A stretch of 64,000 bases of DNA from Candidatus Heimdallarchaeota archaeon LC_2 (lineage in GTDB: Archaea; Asgardarchaeota; Heimdallarchaeia; Heimdallarchaeales; Kariarchaeaceae). Shown here piece by piece: positions 15,447-24,356 of this stretch. The notes below the pieces were generated by a model. The model saw only the letters and a program-made list of their open reading frames with translations, did no database searches and was not told where the DNA came from. The translations under genes and the position numbers were made by a program. The DNA lies in the NCBI GenBank assembly GCA_001940725.1, contig MDVR01000004.1:14348-78347 (forward strand), read 5' to 3'. Positions within the stretch are counted from its first letter, which is position 1. Every line of letters starts with the position of its first letter.

Positions 15447-17561
15447 ATGAGTTTGAGTGGAATTGATGTACGTGTATTGGTCCATGAATTATCAAAAGAA
15501 ATTGTAGGAAGTTGGATAACTAATATTTACCAACTCCCAAATAAAATCTTAATATTCAAACTGAGGAAATCCGAAGTTGGCACACACTTCCTATTAATTG
15601 AACCAGGTAAACGAGTACATCTCACTCAGTTTAATCGAACAATGCCGAGTACTCCGTCTAATTATTGCAAATCATTACGATCCCATCTTCGAGAAAGAAG
15701 AATTAATTCAATTGTACAGAGAGAAATGGATAGGATTGTTGTACTCAACATTGGGCCTGAAGAGGGTATGGAATTGGTTGTCGAATTATTTGGCAGAGGA
15801 AATGTAATCCTAGTATCACCTTCAAGAAAAATCCTGTCTGCAATTGTTTATAGAAGAATGAAAGACAGGGATATTCATCCAGGAAGAGATTATATCCATA
15901 TGCCTTCTCAAAGTAGAGATCTTATCAGAAATGGTTACGAAAATCTTTCTGATGTGATAAATTCACATCCAAAAATAGTTAATGTACTTAACGTATGGTT
16001 AGGTTTGGGACCAATTTATTCTCGTTATGTCTTAAAACAATCAAAAATAACCACTAAAAAGACTGATCAAATAACTGAAGAAGATATAATCGAAATACAG
16101 AATCAATCAAAGTTACTCTTTGAGAGATTAATTGAGGAAATCTATGACCCTGTAGTTTATTTAGATGAATCTGAGGATGAATTGAAAATTGAAGATTTGG
16201 AAGATGAAGATGTTCCGGAAATTAATGATTTATCATATGAAGAACAATGGGATGATTTACCATTTTCACCAGAGAATGTGGTTAAGATTTTGCCTTGGAA
16301 ACAATTAGAAAATGATGAAGGTTTATCCACCTATACTTCGAAATCAATGGGAACCTTGCTTGATGTGTATTATTCATCTCAAGAAAGTCAAGAAACATTT
16401 GATGAAGAAGCTGTTGAACTTGAATCTACGGCAGATAAGTATATCAAACTTCTTAACCAGCAAGAAGCTCATCAAGTGCAGTTCTTTAAAGATGCAGACA
16501 AGAATAGAGTATATGGAGACTTAATGTATCATAATTTCCAATATGGTTCTGAATTAATTAAAACCGTATATGATGCTCGCAAAAACAATATGGAATGGGA
16601 CGTAATTCGGGAGAAGCTTGAACTCGGTAAGGAAAAAAATATAGCCTCAGCTTTATTATTTGAAGATTTATTTCCCAAGGAAGCAGTTATCGTGCTTAAG
16701 TTGTCTAATGATGAAACATCAGAATCAGTTAAAGTTGATTTTAGAAAACCCTACACCGATATTGCCAATGAATTTTATCAGTCATCAAAAAAATCCAAGA
16801 AAAAAGCTCAAGGTGCAGAAACCGCAATTCAAATGACTAAGGAAAAAATTAAGAAAGCAAAACTTCTCAAAGAAGAAACGGTAAAAACTAGTGGATCAAA
16901 GGCTATTCTTCTTAAAAGAAGAAAACGGTGGTATGAAAAATTCCACTGGACAGAAACCGAGGAAGATTATCTTGTTATTGCAGGTATTGATGCTGCATCA
17001 AACGAAAGAATTGTAAAGCGCTATGTAGAACCAGATGATATTTTTATTCATGCTGATGTCCAAGGTGCACCTTCAACAGTTATTAAATCAAACAATAAGA
17101 ATATCCCCAATAATTCAATTGAATATGCTGCTAAACTTGCAGTAACTTATTCATCTGCTTGGAAGGCAAAAAGGATTATTGCCGATGCTTTTTATGTATA
17201 TCCTGATCAAATTTCACTCACACCTCCGAGTGGAGAATTCTTACCAAAAGGATCAGTAATGATTTATGGTCAAAAGAATTTTGTCAAAGATGTATCCTTA
17301 GAAATTTATATTGGATTAATTATTGAACGTAGTTGGGCAAGATTAATTGCAAGTTTCTCTCTAATTAAAGTAAAAAATTTAGTGAAATGGGTTAGAGTGG
17401 TACCAGGAGATTTACAAAGGGGTTCTGCATCTAAACAGATTTTTAGTCGATTCTTAAAAGATTTAGATCCAATGGATGTTCAGAAAGTAAAAGCACTTGA
17501 TTTAAGCGAAGTTACTTCATTATTACCTGGTAATTGTAAAATTATTGAATGGCAGGACTAA
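15447..17561 (+). CDS. rqcH: RqcH/NEMF/Rqc2 homologue (NFACT protein), ribosome-associated quality control
   Basis: The 704-residue protein matches NFACT proteins end to end. The NFACT-N domain starts with MSLSGIDVRVLVHEL and includes LLIEPGKRVHLT and MDRIVVL, where the D-R pair corresponds to the motif needed for tRNA binding in Rqc2/RqcH. An acidic, coiled-coil middle spans about residues 240-490. The NFACT-R domain near residues 500-620 includes RWYEKFHWTETEEDYLVIAG and DDIFIHADVQGAPSTVIK. In bacteria and eukaryotes the protein binds obstructed large ribosomal subunits carrying peptidyl-tRNA and can recruit tRNA-Ala to add tails; archaeal members are thought to act similarly. It overlaps the convergent zinc-ribbon gene by 4 bp at its 3' end. 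Confidence 0.92.
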   Translation: MSLSGIDVRVLVHELSKEIVGSWITNIYQLPNKILIFKLRKSEVGTHFLLIEPGKRVHLTQFNRTMPSTPSNYCKSLRSHLRERRINSIVQREMDRIVVLNIGPEEGMELVVELFGRGNVILVSPSRKILSAIVYRRMKDRDIHPGRDYIHMPSQSRDLIRNGYENLSDVINSHPKIVNVLNVWLGLGPIYSRYVLKQSKITTKKTDQITEEDIIEIQNQSKLLFERLIEEIYDPVVYLDESEDELKIEDLEDEDVPEINDLSYEEQWDDLPFSPENVVKILPWKQLENDEGLSTYTSKSMGTLLDVYYSSQESQETFDEEAVELESTADKYIKLLNQQEAHQVQFFKDADKNRVYGDLMYHNFQYGSELIKTVYDARKNNMEWDVIREKLELGKEKNIASALLFEDLFPKEAVIVLKLSNDETSESVKVDFRKPYTDIANEFYQSSKKSKKKAQGAETAIQMTKEKIKKAKLLKEETVKTSGSKAILLKRRKRWYEKFHWTETEEDYLVIAGIDAASNERIVKRYVEPDDIFIHADVQGAPSTVIKSNNKNIPNNSIEYAAKLAVTYSSAWKAKRIIADAFYVYPDQISLTPPSGEFLPKGSVMIYGQKNFVKDVSLEIYIGLIIERSWARLIASFSLIKVKNLVKWVRVVPGDLQRGSASKQIFSRFLKDLDPMDVQKVKALDLSEVTSLLPGNCKIIEWQD

Positions 17562-17803
17562 TCACTAGGATTACCGATTGCTTCTCTGTATTGTTCTCTG
17601 AGTTCTTCTCTAATTTCCTTTGTAATTCCAATAAGATCATGTGGATCTTCAACAACTTCAATTCTTGATTTTTCAGTATGGACGACCGTATCTCTAATAA
17701 CGAATGTATCCATATCTGTTTTTTCTTCTTTATAGTCACAGTCTAAGCATTTTGTTGTTCCTTCTTTGGGAATCAAGACGCCATCGCAGTTAGGACAAAA
17801 CAT
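17558..17803 (-). CDS. RPB9/TFS-type N-terminal zinc ribbon protein (81 aa)
   Basis: The protein begins MFCPNCDGVLIPKEG and continues TKCLDCDY, the C-x2-C...C-x2-C ribbon found at the N-terminus of RNA polymerase subunit M/RPB9 and transcription factor S. The rest is acidic and helical (RIEVVEDPHDLIG, ITKEIREELREQYREAIG) and lacks the second ribbon with the D-E catalytic pair of TFS, so it cannot act as a cleavage factor by that mechanism. An AAAGGAG Shine-Dalgarno lies about 8 nt before the ATG. It could be a truncated polymerase-associated factor. The 4-bp convergent overlap with rqcH may couple the two antisense. Confidence 0.7.
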   Translation of the reverse strand: MFCPNCDGVLIPKEGTTKCLDCDYKEEKTDMDTFVIRDTVVHTEKSRIEVVEDPHDLIGITKEIREELREQYREAIGNPSD

Positions 17804-18128
17804 GTTTATTCTCCTTTAACATTAACATTTGTGTGTTAGTTTCCTATATATATTATATTTCGTGACTTAACCCCATATAAATATTACTGTAAAGATTAAA
17901 ATTTAGTATTATATGTTTTCAGTCAGTTTACATTTAATCGTGAAAATTTACATTATAAATGGTTTATGGTACAAATAATCAATACTATATTTTGAGAAAT
18001 CTATTATTTAAAGGAAAGAGCGGGCTATAAGCAATTTATAAATATAACATAATTAAAAATTATCCTTTGCCCAATTATTCGTTATTAGACACTAAAATCC
18101 TTATTTAACTCTCTATTCGTCTATTTAT
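17804..18128. other. Intergenic region upstream of the zinc ribbon gene
   Basis: This stretch of 325 bp is very AT-rich. The TATA-like run around 17845-17860 (TATATATTATATTT on the plus strand) is the probable promoter of the zinc ribbon gene. No reading frame or repeat was identified in the remainder. Confidence 0.4.
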
Positions 18129-19112
18129 TCAATTAATTTTGTGGATTGAAATTCCCTCATATTGACTTTTATTAATTGAATTTCGATATTTTACTTGACC
18201 TTTAATCTTTAAATTTCTGCCCAATACTATGTCATCACCAATAACCTCACCTTCAATAATTGCGTTAGACAGTTTAACTTCATTACCATCAATGTTTCCA
18301 TTTACAGTTACCATGTGAGAATCTGGGGAAACTATATTATCCATGAAAGATGATAATAGTCCGCCAACATTTGGGACGATTTCTTTAGCGAATTTAGTGG
18401 TTGCTTGTATGAGATCTGAGAGATTTTTAATATCTTCAAATTCATTCACAAAATCCACATCAATTTCTGTAAACGAGCTGGCAATATTAATTTTCTTTGC
18501 TTTGATATCCCCACCGACTTTTATTTCACCTTTTGATACAACAAATTCTTCAGCGATCACATCACCAGTAATGGAAATATTTCCGGATAACTTAATCTTA
18601 GAAGATGAGCGTATGTTTTTACAATTCAGTTTACCATTAAACACCCAATGATTATCAGTTACAATATCTCCTTCGACATGAAGTTCACCACTTGAAGATA
18701 ATTTTGATGCTGCTATTAACATCCCACTTACATTTGTACTTCCAGTAGATGACATTGGACCTAAAAATTTAGCATCTCCAGCAACAGTTAAACTACCTGA
18801 AATACTTGATGATTTAAATACAGTTAAACCGCCTTCAATATCCATGGATCCGGTAACGGATAATTTTTGACATTCAGTATTTCCCTGTATAACAAGCCTA
18901 CCTCTAGAAATAATTTGTTTATAAATCCCCCCTTCCATTGTTTTAACACCTGATACTAGAATATTTTTAACTTTTTCAGGTTCTTCATTGTGATCATCAA
19001 TTAATATACCTAATTTCCTAAATTTGGAATGAAAATAGTCGTATTCTTCTTGACTTATCTCTCCTTTCTGCAGTTTTTCTTTAAGTTTGGAATTGAGAGA
19101 ATCATCAACCAT
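18129..19112 (-). CDS. Bactofilin-like polymer-forming protein with N-terminal SHOCT-like helix pair
   Basis: The 327-residue protein opens with LKEKLQKGEISQEEYDYF, a SHOCT-like short helical module often seen at protein termini and thought to mediate oligomerisation. From about residue 50 it contains repeated short beta-strands in the pattern SGSLTVAGDAKFLGP, VSGMLIAAS, ISITGDVIAEEFVVSKGEI, and at the C-terminus VNGNIDGNEVKLSNAII and IVLGRNLKIKGQV. This is the rung pattern of the bactofilin beta-helix. An insert near residues 220-265 (helical, NLSDLIQATTKFAKEIVP) separates two helical segments. Bactofilins self-assemble into filaments without nucleotide. A cytoskeletal or scaffold role is inferred. 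Confidence 0.7.
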   Translation of the reverse strand: MVDDSLNSKLKEKLQKGEISQEEYDYFHSKFRKLGILIDDHNEEPEKVKNILVSGVKTMEGGIYKQIISRGRLVIQGNTECQKLSVTGSMDIEGGLTVFKSSSISGSLTVAGDAKFLGPMSSTGSTNVSGMLIAASKLSSSGELHVEGDIVTDNHWVFNGKLNCKNIRSSSKIKLSGNISITGDVIAEEFVVSKGEIKVGGDIKAKKINIASSFTEIDVDFVNEFEDIKNLSDLIQATTKFAKEIVPNVGGLLSSFMDNIVSPDSHMVTVNGNIDGNEVKLSNAIIEGEVIGDDIVLGRNLKIKGQVKYRNSINKSQYEGISIHKIN

Positions 19113-19287
19113 TATTATTGTCCTCTATAATTATATTATACTTAATAGTTATTAACTCAAGTCAAAATGAAGAGGTTATGCTTAAGATTAAAAGAGAAAT
19201 GTTTAACTTCAAAGTTTAAAGGAAATTTTAATCCAATATTACATCAACCTCGTTGTCTATTTAACCAAAATACGAATTACTTGCTTA

Positions 19288-19755
19288 ATGCTTAAATTAC
19301 TTGATATTGAAGTAATATTGTTGTTAACCGACCCTCAAAGAAGACTATTAGCTATACTTAGTGACAAAACTAGGTCTAAGATGCTGAGTATCTTGAATGA
19401 ATATCCATCTCATCCAGATGTTCTGGTAGAAGCCATCGGTGTTAGTCGAACAGCTATTGAAAAGCATTTAAAACAACTTTTAAATTTTGGAATTCTTGAA
19501 AGAAGAACTCAAACTGTTCCCAGATTAAGATATATTTATTCTCTCACAATTGCAGGACAAAACTTAGTGGAGGCAATATCTGTATCTTCAGATCAATTCA
19601 TAGAATTTACTTCTGAAACTTGGAATGATCAGCTAACAAAGATAGAACAGGCTTTTGTTTTTGGAGTAATACAAAAAGACGAGCTTGATTCAATCAAAAA
19701 TGATTTAGAAGAAAAAATGGCAAACTTAAAAGAAAGTGAAGAAAGTAATAAATGA
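19288..19755 (+). CDS. Winged-helix transcriptional regulator (ArsR/MarR-like)
   Basis: The 155-residue protein has a winged helix in residues 15-85: RRLLAILSDKTRSKMLSIL, then VLVEAIGVSRTAIEKHLKQL (recognition helix) and a wing FGILERRTQTVPRLRYIYSLT. The C-terminal half is helical and acidic and may dimerise. ArsR-like proteins usually act as dimeric repressors; no metal-binding Cys motif is present. The start is uncertain: ATG 19288 is listed, but in-frame TTG codons at 19318 and 19321 come right after an inverted repeat that would otherwise lie within the coding sequence. Confidence 0.75.
   Translation: MLKLLDIEVILLLTDPQRRLLAILSDKTRSKMLSILNEYPSHPDVLVEAIGVSRTAIEKHLKQLLNFGILERRTQTVPRLRYIYSLTIAGQNLVEAISVSSDQFIEFTSETWNDQLTKIEQAFVFGVIQKDELDSIKNDLEEKMANLKESEESNK
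19296..19316. promoter_or_regulatory. Inverted repeat at the 5' end of the winged-helix gene
   Basis: ATTACTT and its exact complement AAGTAAT flank a 7-nt spacer, and another ATTACTTG copy lies about 19 bp upstream at 19276. If translation starts at the downstream TTG codons, this is a natural autoregulatory operator; if it starts at 19288, the repeat lies in codons 3-10. Confidence 0.35.
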
Positions 19756-19896
19756 ATTAGAATCCAAACATGACCTAATTGTTACACCGATTAATAACCA
19801 TAATAATTCTCATTTGAGTAATAATCATTAAGAAACAAGGTTTTGCAAAACCAAAAACGAAGATAGTATTTACTAAATATTATATTTAAGGAAATT

Positions 19897-20043
19897 TTAA
19901 CCTGTCTGACAGAAACGCCATTTACAGGGATCAAGTGGTGGTAAAAAATCACGGTAACCCATCTTTGCTGATCTCAATTTTCGAGCCATAGTATGAAGGA
20001 GGGGATGACAGAAACATGATTTTAAATAATAGATCGAGAACAT
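19897..20043 (-). other. GC-richer intergenic stretch with orphan 48-codon frame
   Basis: The 418-bp gap 19756-20173 has no clear gene. Its second half is visibly richer in G and C than the neighbours. On the minus strand a frame from ATG 20043 encodes 48 residues with unusual composition (KSCFCHPLLHTMARKL, PLDPCKWRFCQTG), and the frame is open for about 20 codons further upstream. No Shine-Dalgarno precedes it. A perfect 14-bp palindrome GGTTTTGCAAAACC lies at 19839-19852. This could be a remnant of a transferred gene or a structured RNA; neither is shown. Confidence 0.25.
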
Positions 20044-20173
20044 TATTGGCGTATAAACAACTAATGGCGGTACCTGATAATGTTTGTGGAACGTGAAAAT
20101 CCATTAATTAAATTAGAAATAAATAACGGTTAGATCATTACTAACAAAAGCTAGTATTTTAAGCATCGTATAT

Positions 20174-21265
20174 ATGGAATCGAATCAAGATGACAAATTT
20201 AAATTAGAGAGTCGTAAGGCACAACATGTTAAATTAGTCATTGATGAGGATGTCTCAGTTTCAAAAACCACAAATGGTTTCTCCTTATTCGATATAGTCC
20301 CTAGATCCATACCTGATATCAACTATACTGACATATCATTAGAGACTGAATTTCTCGGTAGGACATTTCAAGCACCAGTCCTTATCGCAGGCATGACAGG
20401 GGGTTATCCAGAGGCAAAATCAATAAATCTAAGTTTAGCTAAAATTTGTTCTAAACTTGATATTCCAATGGGTGTGGGAAGTCAACGGGCCATGGTGGTA
20501 AATCCAGATATGACACCAACATTTAATGTAAAAGAAGAATATCCAGATTTGTTCCTTCTCGGTAATCTTGGATTAGTTCAATTTTGTTTGGATTTTGAGT
20601 TAAATGATTACCAGACTGCTCAAGAAAAAATAAATGCTGATGCCATGGCTATACATATTAATTCATTTCAAGAATTATGTCAACCCGAGGGAGATCTAAA
20701 TTTTAAAGGAGCTTGGTCAGAATTAGAAAATATATGCAAGAATTCAAAAGTACCAGTTATTGGCAAAGAAGTAGGTTCAGGCATCGCATGGGAAGAAGTT
20801 GGGAGAATGAAACAAATAGGATGTTCAGCTGTTGATATTGGAGGTTCAGGGGGTACTTCATGGGCAAAAATCGAGCTGATGAGAAATGATACACCCGAAG
20901 TACCCTTTGAATTGGATGATCCTACTTTAAGATGGGGTATTCCAACCGCTTTTGCTACATGGGAAGCTACAGAAAAAACTAAAGTTCCAATAATATCAAC
21001 TGGAGGCATGTATCATGGATTAATGGCAGCAAAAGCAATTGCGATGGGTTCCACAATGGTAGGAATTGCACGACCAGTGTTGATGAAATTAATTAAAGAG
21101 GGAGAAGATGCTGCAGAAAAGTGGTTAAGGCATTATATTGAAACTATTAAACGAGTTATGTTCTTAATGGGTGTTGATTCGATTAAAACTCTGAAAACAC
21201 AAAAATCTAGATTAATACCCACAGGTTGGGCACGAGAATGGTTATTACAAAGAAAAATAATTTAG
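20174..21265 (+). CDS. fni: Isopentenyl-diphosphate delta-isomerase, type 2 (FMN-dependent)
   Basis: The 363-residue protein has the ordered motifs of type 2 IPP isomerase. SRKAQHVKL is at the N-terminus; then APVLIAGMTGGYPEA, PMGVGSQRAMV, the substrate-binding INSFQELCQPEGDLNF, VPVIGKEVGSGIAWE, VDIGGSGGTSWAKIE and PIISTGGMYHGLMAAKAIAMG, which binds the FMN phosphate. It interconverts IPP and DMAPP using reduced FMN in the mevalonate pathway that supplies archaeal isoprenoid lipids. Length and motif order are normal. The 3' end overlaps the convergent AN1-finger gene by 4 bp. No other mevalonate genes are adjacent. Confidence 0.95.
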   Translation: MESNQDDKFKLESRKAQHVKLVIDEDVSVSKTTNGFSLFDIVPRSIPDINYTDISLETEFLGRTFQAPVLIAGMTGGYPEAKSINLSLAKICSKLDIPMGVGSQRAMVVNPDMTPTFNVKEEYPDLFLLGNLGLVQFCLDFELNDYQTAQEKINADAMAIHINSFQELCQPEGDLNFKGAWSELENICKNSKVPVIGKEVGSGIAWEEVGRMKQIGCSAVDIGGSGGTSWAKIELMRNDTPEVPFELDDPTLRWGIPTAFATWEATEKTKVPIISTGGMYHGLMAAKAIAMGSTMVGIARPVLMKLIKEGEDAAEKWLRHYIETIKRVMFLMGVDSIKTLKTQKSRLIPTGWAREWLLQRKII

Positions 21266-22068
21266 ATTAGAAGCTCATTTACCGTAAAGTAAATCATAAT
21301 CATGAAAACAATTAGGAATATATAGTTCTCCCGACTCCAATCCCAAATTTTCTTTCCATCAAATAAATTAAATGGGAGGACATTAATCACTGCAAATATC
21401 AAAAATACGTTTGATGCTAAAGAGAATCCATATGTAACTTGACTATCAATAGTGTTTGCGAGTATTTTACCAAATGAATAAACTATTAAAATTGAAATGG
21501 TGCTGACTATTCCAATGATTCCTTCAGATCGTTGTGAATCACTTTCATGATTTATAAAATAACCAAACAGAAAGAATCGAAAAGGCGTTAATGAGGTAAT
21601 AATTGTTATTGCAATTCCTATAGGCCATAATACGAGAGTTGTAACAATGTCATAACGTCTTGCAAAAACATTCCTCCACTGAAATATCATAAATAGACCA
21701 ACTATACCATACGTGAGTGCACCAATGGTTACTAATAAATCACGGTTTAAAATAAAATGTCGTAAAACACTAGCAATACCAATTATTATACCGGCAATTA
21801 AAACATCCTTGTTTATATTTCCAGAAGTCCAGGTCCCAGGTTGACCTCCGTAAGACTGACCTCTATATAAATCACCGACAGTAATCGTATTCATAGGTAA
21901 TCTTGATTTTTCGATCTTCAATTTCCTATACGCATCAGTATTGAAATGCCCTATATTTGAACAATTATGTGATTCCGGCAATCGATGCTTTGCACAATGC
22001 CTATTTGCACATAAAGAACAGGTATAAGGCATTGATACATTATCATTACAAAAATTACATTCTGTCAA
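21262..22068 (-). CDS. AN1-type zinc finger fused to a site-2-protease-like membrane domain lacking HExxH
   Basis: The 268-residue protein begins with an AN1-like finger: CNFCNDNV, YTCSLCANRHCAKHRLPE and SHNC supply the Cys/His ligands (residues 4-36). After a Ser/Gly linker it has about six membrane helices. Near the end, AVINVLPFNLFDGKKIWDW fits the NxxPxxxxDG motif of M50/site-2 proteases. The zinc-binding HExxH motif expected upstream is absent; the equivalent region reads LFGYFINHESDSQ. It therefore looks like a catalytically dead S2P relative, perhaps a chaperone or substrate-holding protein. The gene downstream of the same promoter order (22072) is 3 bp away, indicating an operon. Confidence 0.7.
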   Translation of the reverse strand: MTECNFCNDNVSMPYTCSLCANRHCAKHRLPESHNCSNIGHFNTDAYRKLKIEKSRLPMNTITVGDLYRGQSYGGQPGTWTSGNINKDVLIAGIIIGIASVLRHFILNRDLLVTIGALTYGIVGLFMIFQWRNVFARRYDIVTTLVLWPIGIAITIITSLTPFRFFLFGYFINHESDSQRSEGIIGIVSTISILIVYSFGKILANTIDSQVTYGFSLASNVFLIFAVINVLPFNLFDGKKIWDWSRENYIFLIVFMIMIYFTVNELLI

Positions 22069-22071
22069 AAA

Positions 22072-22644
22072 TCAATCCTCCGTGTTTTTTATTGATTTCC
22101 AAATCCCTTTTGCCTTATCAAGAATATCCTTCACTTGTGTTTCGTCTCCAATGAACCTTTGTAAAGCATTGGATATTACAACTGATCCTTTCAGAGCTAA
22201 TGCAACTTTCATTATTTGATCTTGACTCAATTTTGTTCCCAATACAATAGGTCTACCTTTTACTGGGATTAAATAAATAGCTAAATTTTCATGATCTGGA
22301 TTGAAAATATTTTTTATTTTAATGATATCAGTGGTTTTTACATCCTCAAATCTAATCATATTATTAGTAGATAGCCAACCTTGATATAATCCAGGGGTTT
22401 CTCGATATTTAATACCCTGAGTTGAAATATCAATAAAATCTTTCTTAGCATTTAACTCACCGTAAAACCTGCCAGAAATATAGATTGTTATGAGAAATGA
22501 GGTAAATAGGGTGATCATTACAATGGCACTGTTAGATGATAAAAATGAGTTTATGGAAAATGATAGAAATAATAAAGATAAAATCATAAATATAAGAGGA
22601 TAAATACTCTTAGTTTGATATTCTTCAGCACTCCATTTAGGCAA
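22072..22644 (-). CDS. Membrane protein with two N-terminal helices and a soluble domain, unknown
   Basis: The 190-residue protein has two hydrophobic segments (IYPLIFMILSLLFLSFSI and AIVMITLFTSFLITIYISG, about residues 14-62), then a cytoplasmic domain with alternating strands (DFIDISTQGIKYRE, AIYLIPVKGRPIVLG). The layout suggests a small PH-like or YcxB-like beta domain anchored by a hairpin, but this is only shape recognition. A C-terminal helix follows. It lies 3 bp upstream of the AN1/S2P-like gene, so the two probably act together at the membrane. Confidence 0.6.
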   Translation of the reverse strand: MPKWSAEEYQTKSIYPLIFMILSLLFLSFSINSFLSSNSAIVMITLFTSFLITIYISGRFYGELNAKKDFIDISTQGIKYRETPGLYQGWLSTNNMIRFEDVKTTDIIKIKNIFNPDHENLAIYLIPVKGRPIVLGTKLSQDQIMKVALALKGSVVISNALQRFIGDETQVKDILDKAKGIWKSIKNTED

Positions 22645-22862
22645 TATGAATGTTATTTATTGCATTCTATTAATTATTTACTACATTTAATTAGAAATTA
22701 GTAATTGGATATTTCTTTAAAAATGGATTTGATTACAATAAATAAAGTTTGGAAATATTAATCAAATTATCGAATAAATTTCATTTAAGTTAGATTGTTT
22801 GCCTTAGAATTAAATATTGAGGGTTTATAACATTATCAATAGTACCCTAGGTTGACTCAGCA

Positions 22863-23594
22863 ATGGTGGAGAAAAATTACGAAAAAATCAAATTGGAAAT
22901 TGACTCTGTAGAACAATCTGTGAACAGTAAAATTACCAGAATGAAGGATATACTCAACAATATGAGTAATGAAATAAATAGTCAGATGAAAATATCTGCT
23001 GAAGTATCGAGTCAATCAAATAGTCTTGAAAAAACAGTTTCAGAATTGAGAAATACAAAAGAAAATTTGAATGATCAAATGAGTGTACTATCTAATGATG
23101 TTGATGGATTGAAAAATGAATTTTCGAAATATGAATCAGATGTAAACGAATTAAAATTGAAAAATTCAGATTTAAATACTGAACTCGGATCATTAAATCT
23201 GGAACAAGAAAAATTAATCAACAATATCAAAAACCATACTGATACAATATCAAACGAGAAAGTGAAATTTCAACACGCAGAAAACTCTTACACAGAAAGA
23301 GTTGCCAGTATAGAAAAAGAAATTGAGGAAACCAGTATGATGGCGAGTAATAAAGGTACTGAGTACAAGGTGCTAGAAAAATTGGTAAAAGACAATTATG
23401 TATCCATTTCTTTTTACGATGTTTGTAAAGTAATGACCCAATCTGGAGTGGAAAATCTTGATAGACTGGTACTCGCATCTGGAGTGGATAAGAATGCAGT
23501 AATCGAAACGCTAAATGATCTCCACGCCAGAGGAATAGTAACTTTCGAAGATAATTCAGGGAAATTTACAATATTAAAAGAATTTTCTGTGTAG
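22863..23594 (+). CDS. Coiled-coil protein with C-terminal winged helix (paralogue 1)
   Basis: The 243-residue protein is a continuous coiled coil over about residues 1-165 (heptad-rich, with many Asn, Ser, Glu and Lys), followed by a winged-helix-like domain: VSISFYDVCKVMTQSGV, LASGVDKNAVIETLNDLHA and RGIVTFEDNSGKFTIL. Long coiled coils ahead of a winged helix suggest a dimeric rod that links DNA or another macromolecule to something else. No Walker motif is present, so it is not an SMC ATPase. It is 10 bp or less from a paralogue of the same build, forming an operon. Confidence 0.7.
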   Translation: MVEKNYEKIKLEIDSVEQSVNSKITRMKDILNNMSNEINSQMKISAEVSSQSNSLEKTVSELRNTKENLNDQMSVLSNDVDGLKNEFSKYESDVNELKLKNSDLNTELGSLNLEQEKLINNIKNHTDTISNEKVKFQHAENSYTERVASIEKEIEETSMMASNKGTEYKVLEKLVKDNYVSISFYDVCKVMTQSGVENLDRLVLASGVDKNAVIETLNDLHARGIVTFEDNSGKFTILKEFSV

Positions 23595-23603
23595 GTGATG
23601 AGA

Positions 23604-24344
23604 ATGAGTATTGATGATAATATAGACAAAATATCTAAAGAAATGGAAATGCTTGCTGATGAAGTTAAAACACATCAAGAAATGTTAGGGAAAATGATTG
23701 AATCAATGATTTCTGCAGTTTATAGTTCAAATACCGAAATAGAAGAATTAAAAACCAAATCCTCAGCTCTAGAAAATGAGCAAAAACTCCTAAATACGGA
23801 AATTGAAACATCAAAAAGAAAAAATTCAGAATTAAATAGTGAAAAAGAAAGATTAACCTCTCAAATCAAACTGACTAAAGAAGAAATTAATCGTTTGACT
23901 AATGAAAACACAAAATATGGTGATGAAATCAATTTAATAACAGGTAAGAATAAATCAAACACGGATCAATTCAATTCACTTGAGATTGAATTAACTCAAA
24001 AAATCATATCCCGTGAAGAAATTGAGGCTTCTATCGAAGTTAGAGTACAAAGCAATATTGACCAATTAAATGCTGAAAAAGAAAAGTTAAAGTCTGTAAT
24101 TGACGAATATTTCATTTGGGATTATTTGAAATCTAAAATTGAAGCACCGGAAATTGAAATAATTGCCATTATTGCTCGTAAGAGAAATATTTCATCTGAT
24201 GAAATTAAAGAAGCAGCTACAACTATTTCACCGGTATTTGTGAATCGATCAATCTCAAAACTAGATGCAGATGGAAAAATTGTGCAAAATGATGAAGGTA
24301 AATGGGATATAGCATCATCTCTATTGTCGACCTTAGATATTTAA
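23604..24344 (+). CDS. Coiled-coil protein with C-terminal winged helix (paralogue 2)
   Basis: From ATG 23604 (GGTGATG just upstream) the protein is 246 residues; GTG 23595 and ATG 23598 are alternatives that would overlap the ribosome-binding site. It repeats the build of the upstream gene: coiled coil to about residue 165 (KNSELNSEKERL also echoes the first copy) and a terminal winged helix (IEIIAIIARKRNISSDEIKEA, ISKLDADGKIVQNDEGKW). The two may form a hetero-oligomer. No partner is suggested by the convergent subtilase gene downstream. The function is unknown. Confidence 0.7.
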   Translation: MSIDDNIDKISKEMEMLADEVKTHQEMLGKMIESMISAVYSSNTEIEELKTKSSALENEQKLLNTEIETSKRKNSELNSEKERLTSQIKLTKEEINRLTNENTKYGDEINLITGKNKSNTDQFNSLEIELTQKIISREEIEASIEVRVQSNIDQLNAEKEKLKSVIDEYFIWDYLKSKIEAPEIEIIAIIARKRNISSDEIKEAATTISPVFVNRSISKLDADGKIVQNDEGKWDIASSLLSTLDI

Positions 24345-24356
24345 ATAAAACTTGAA

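Noticed and set aside
15598..15807. Alternative frame inside the RqcH gene
   Set aside because: It lies wholly within the conserved NFACT-N domain in another frame.
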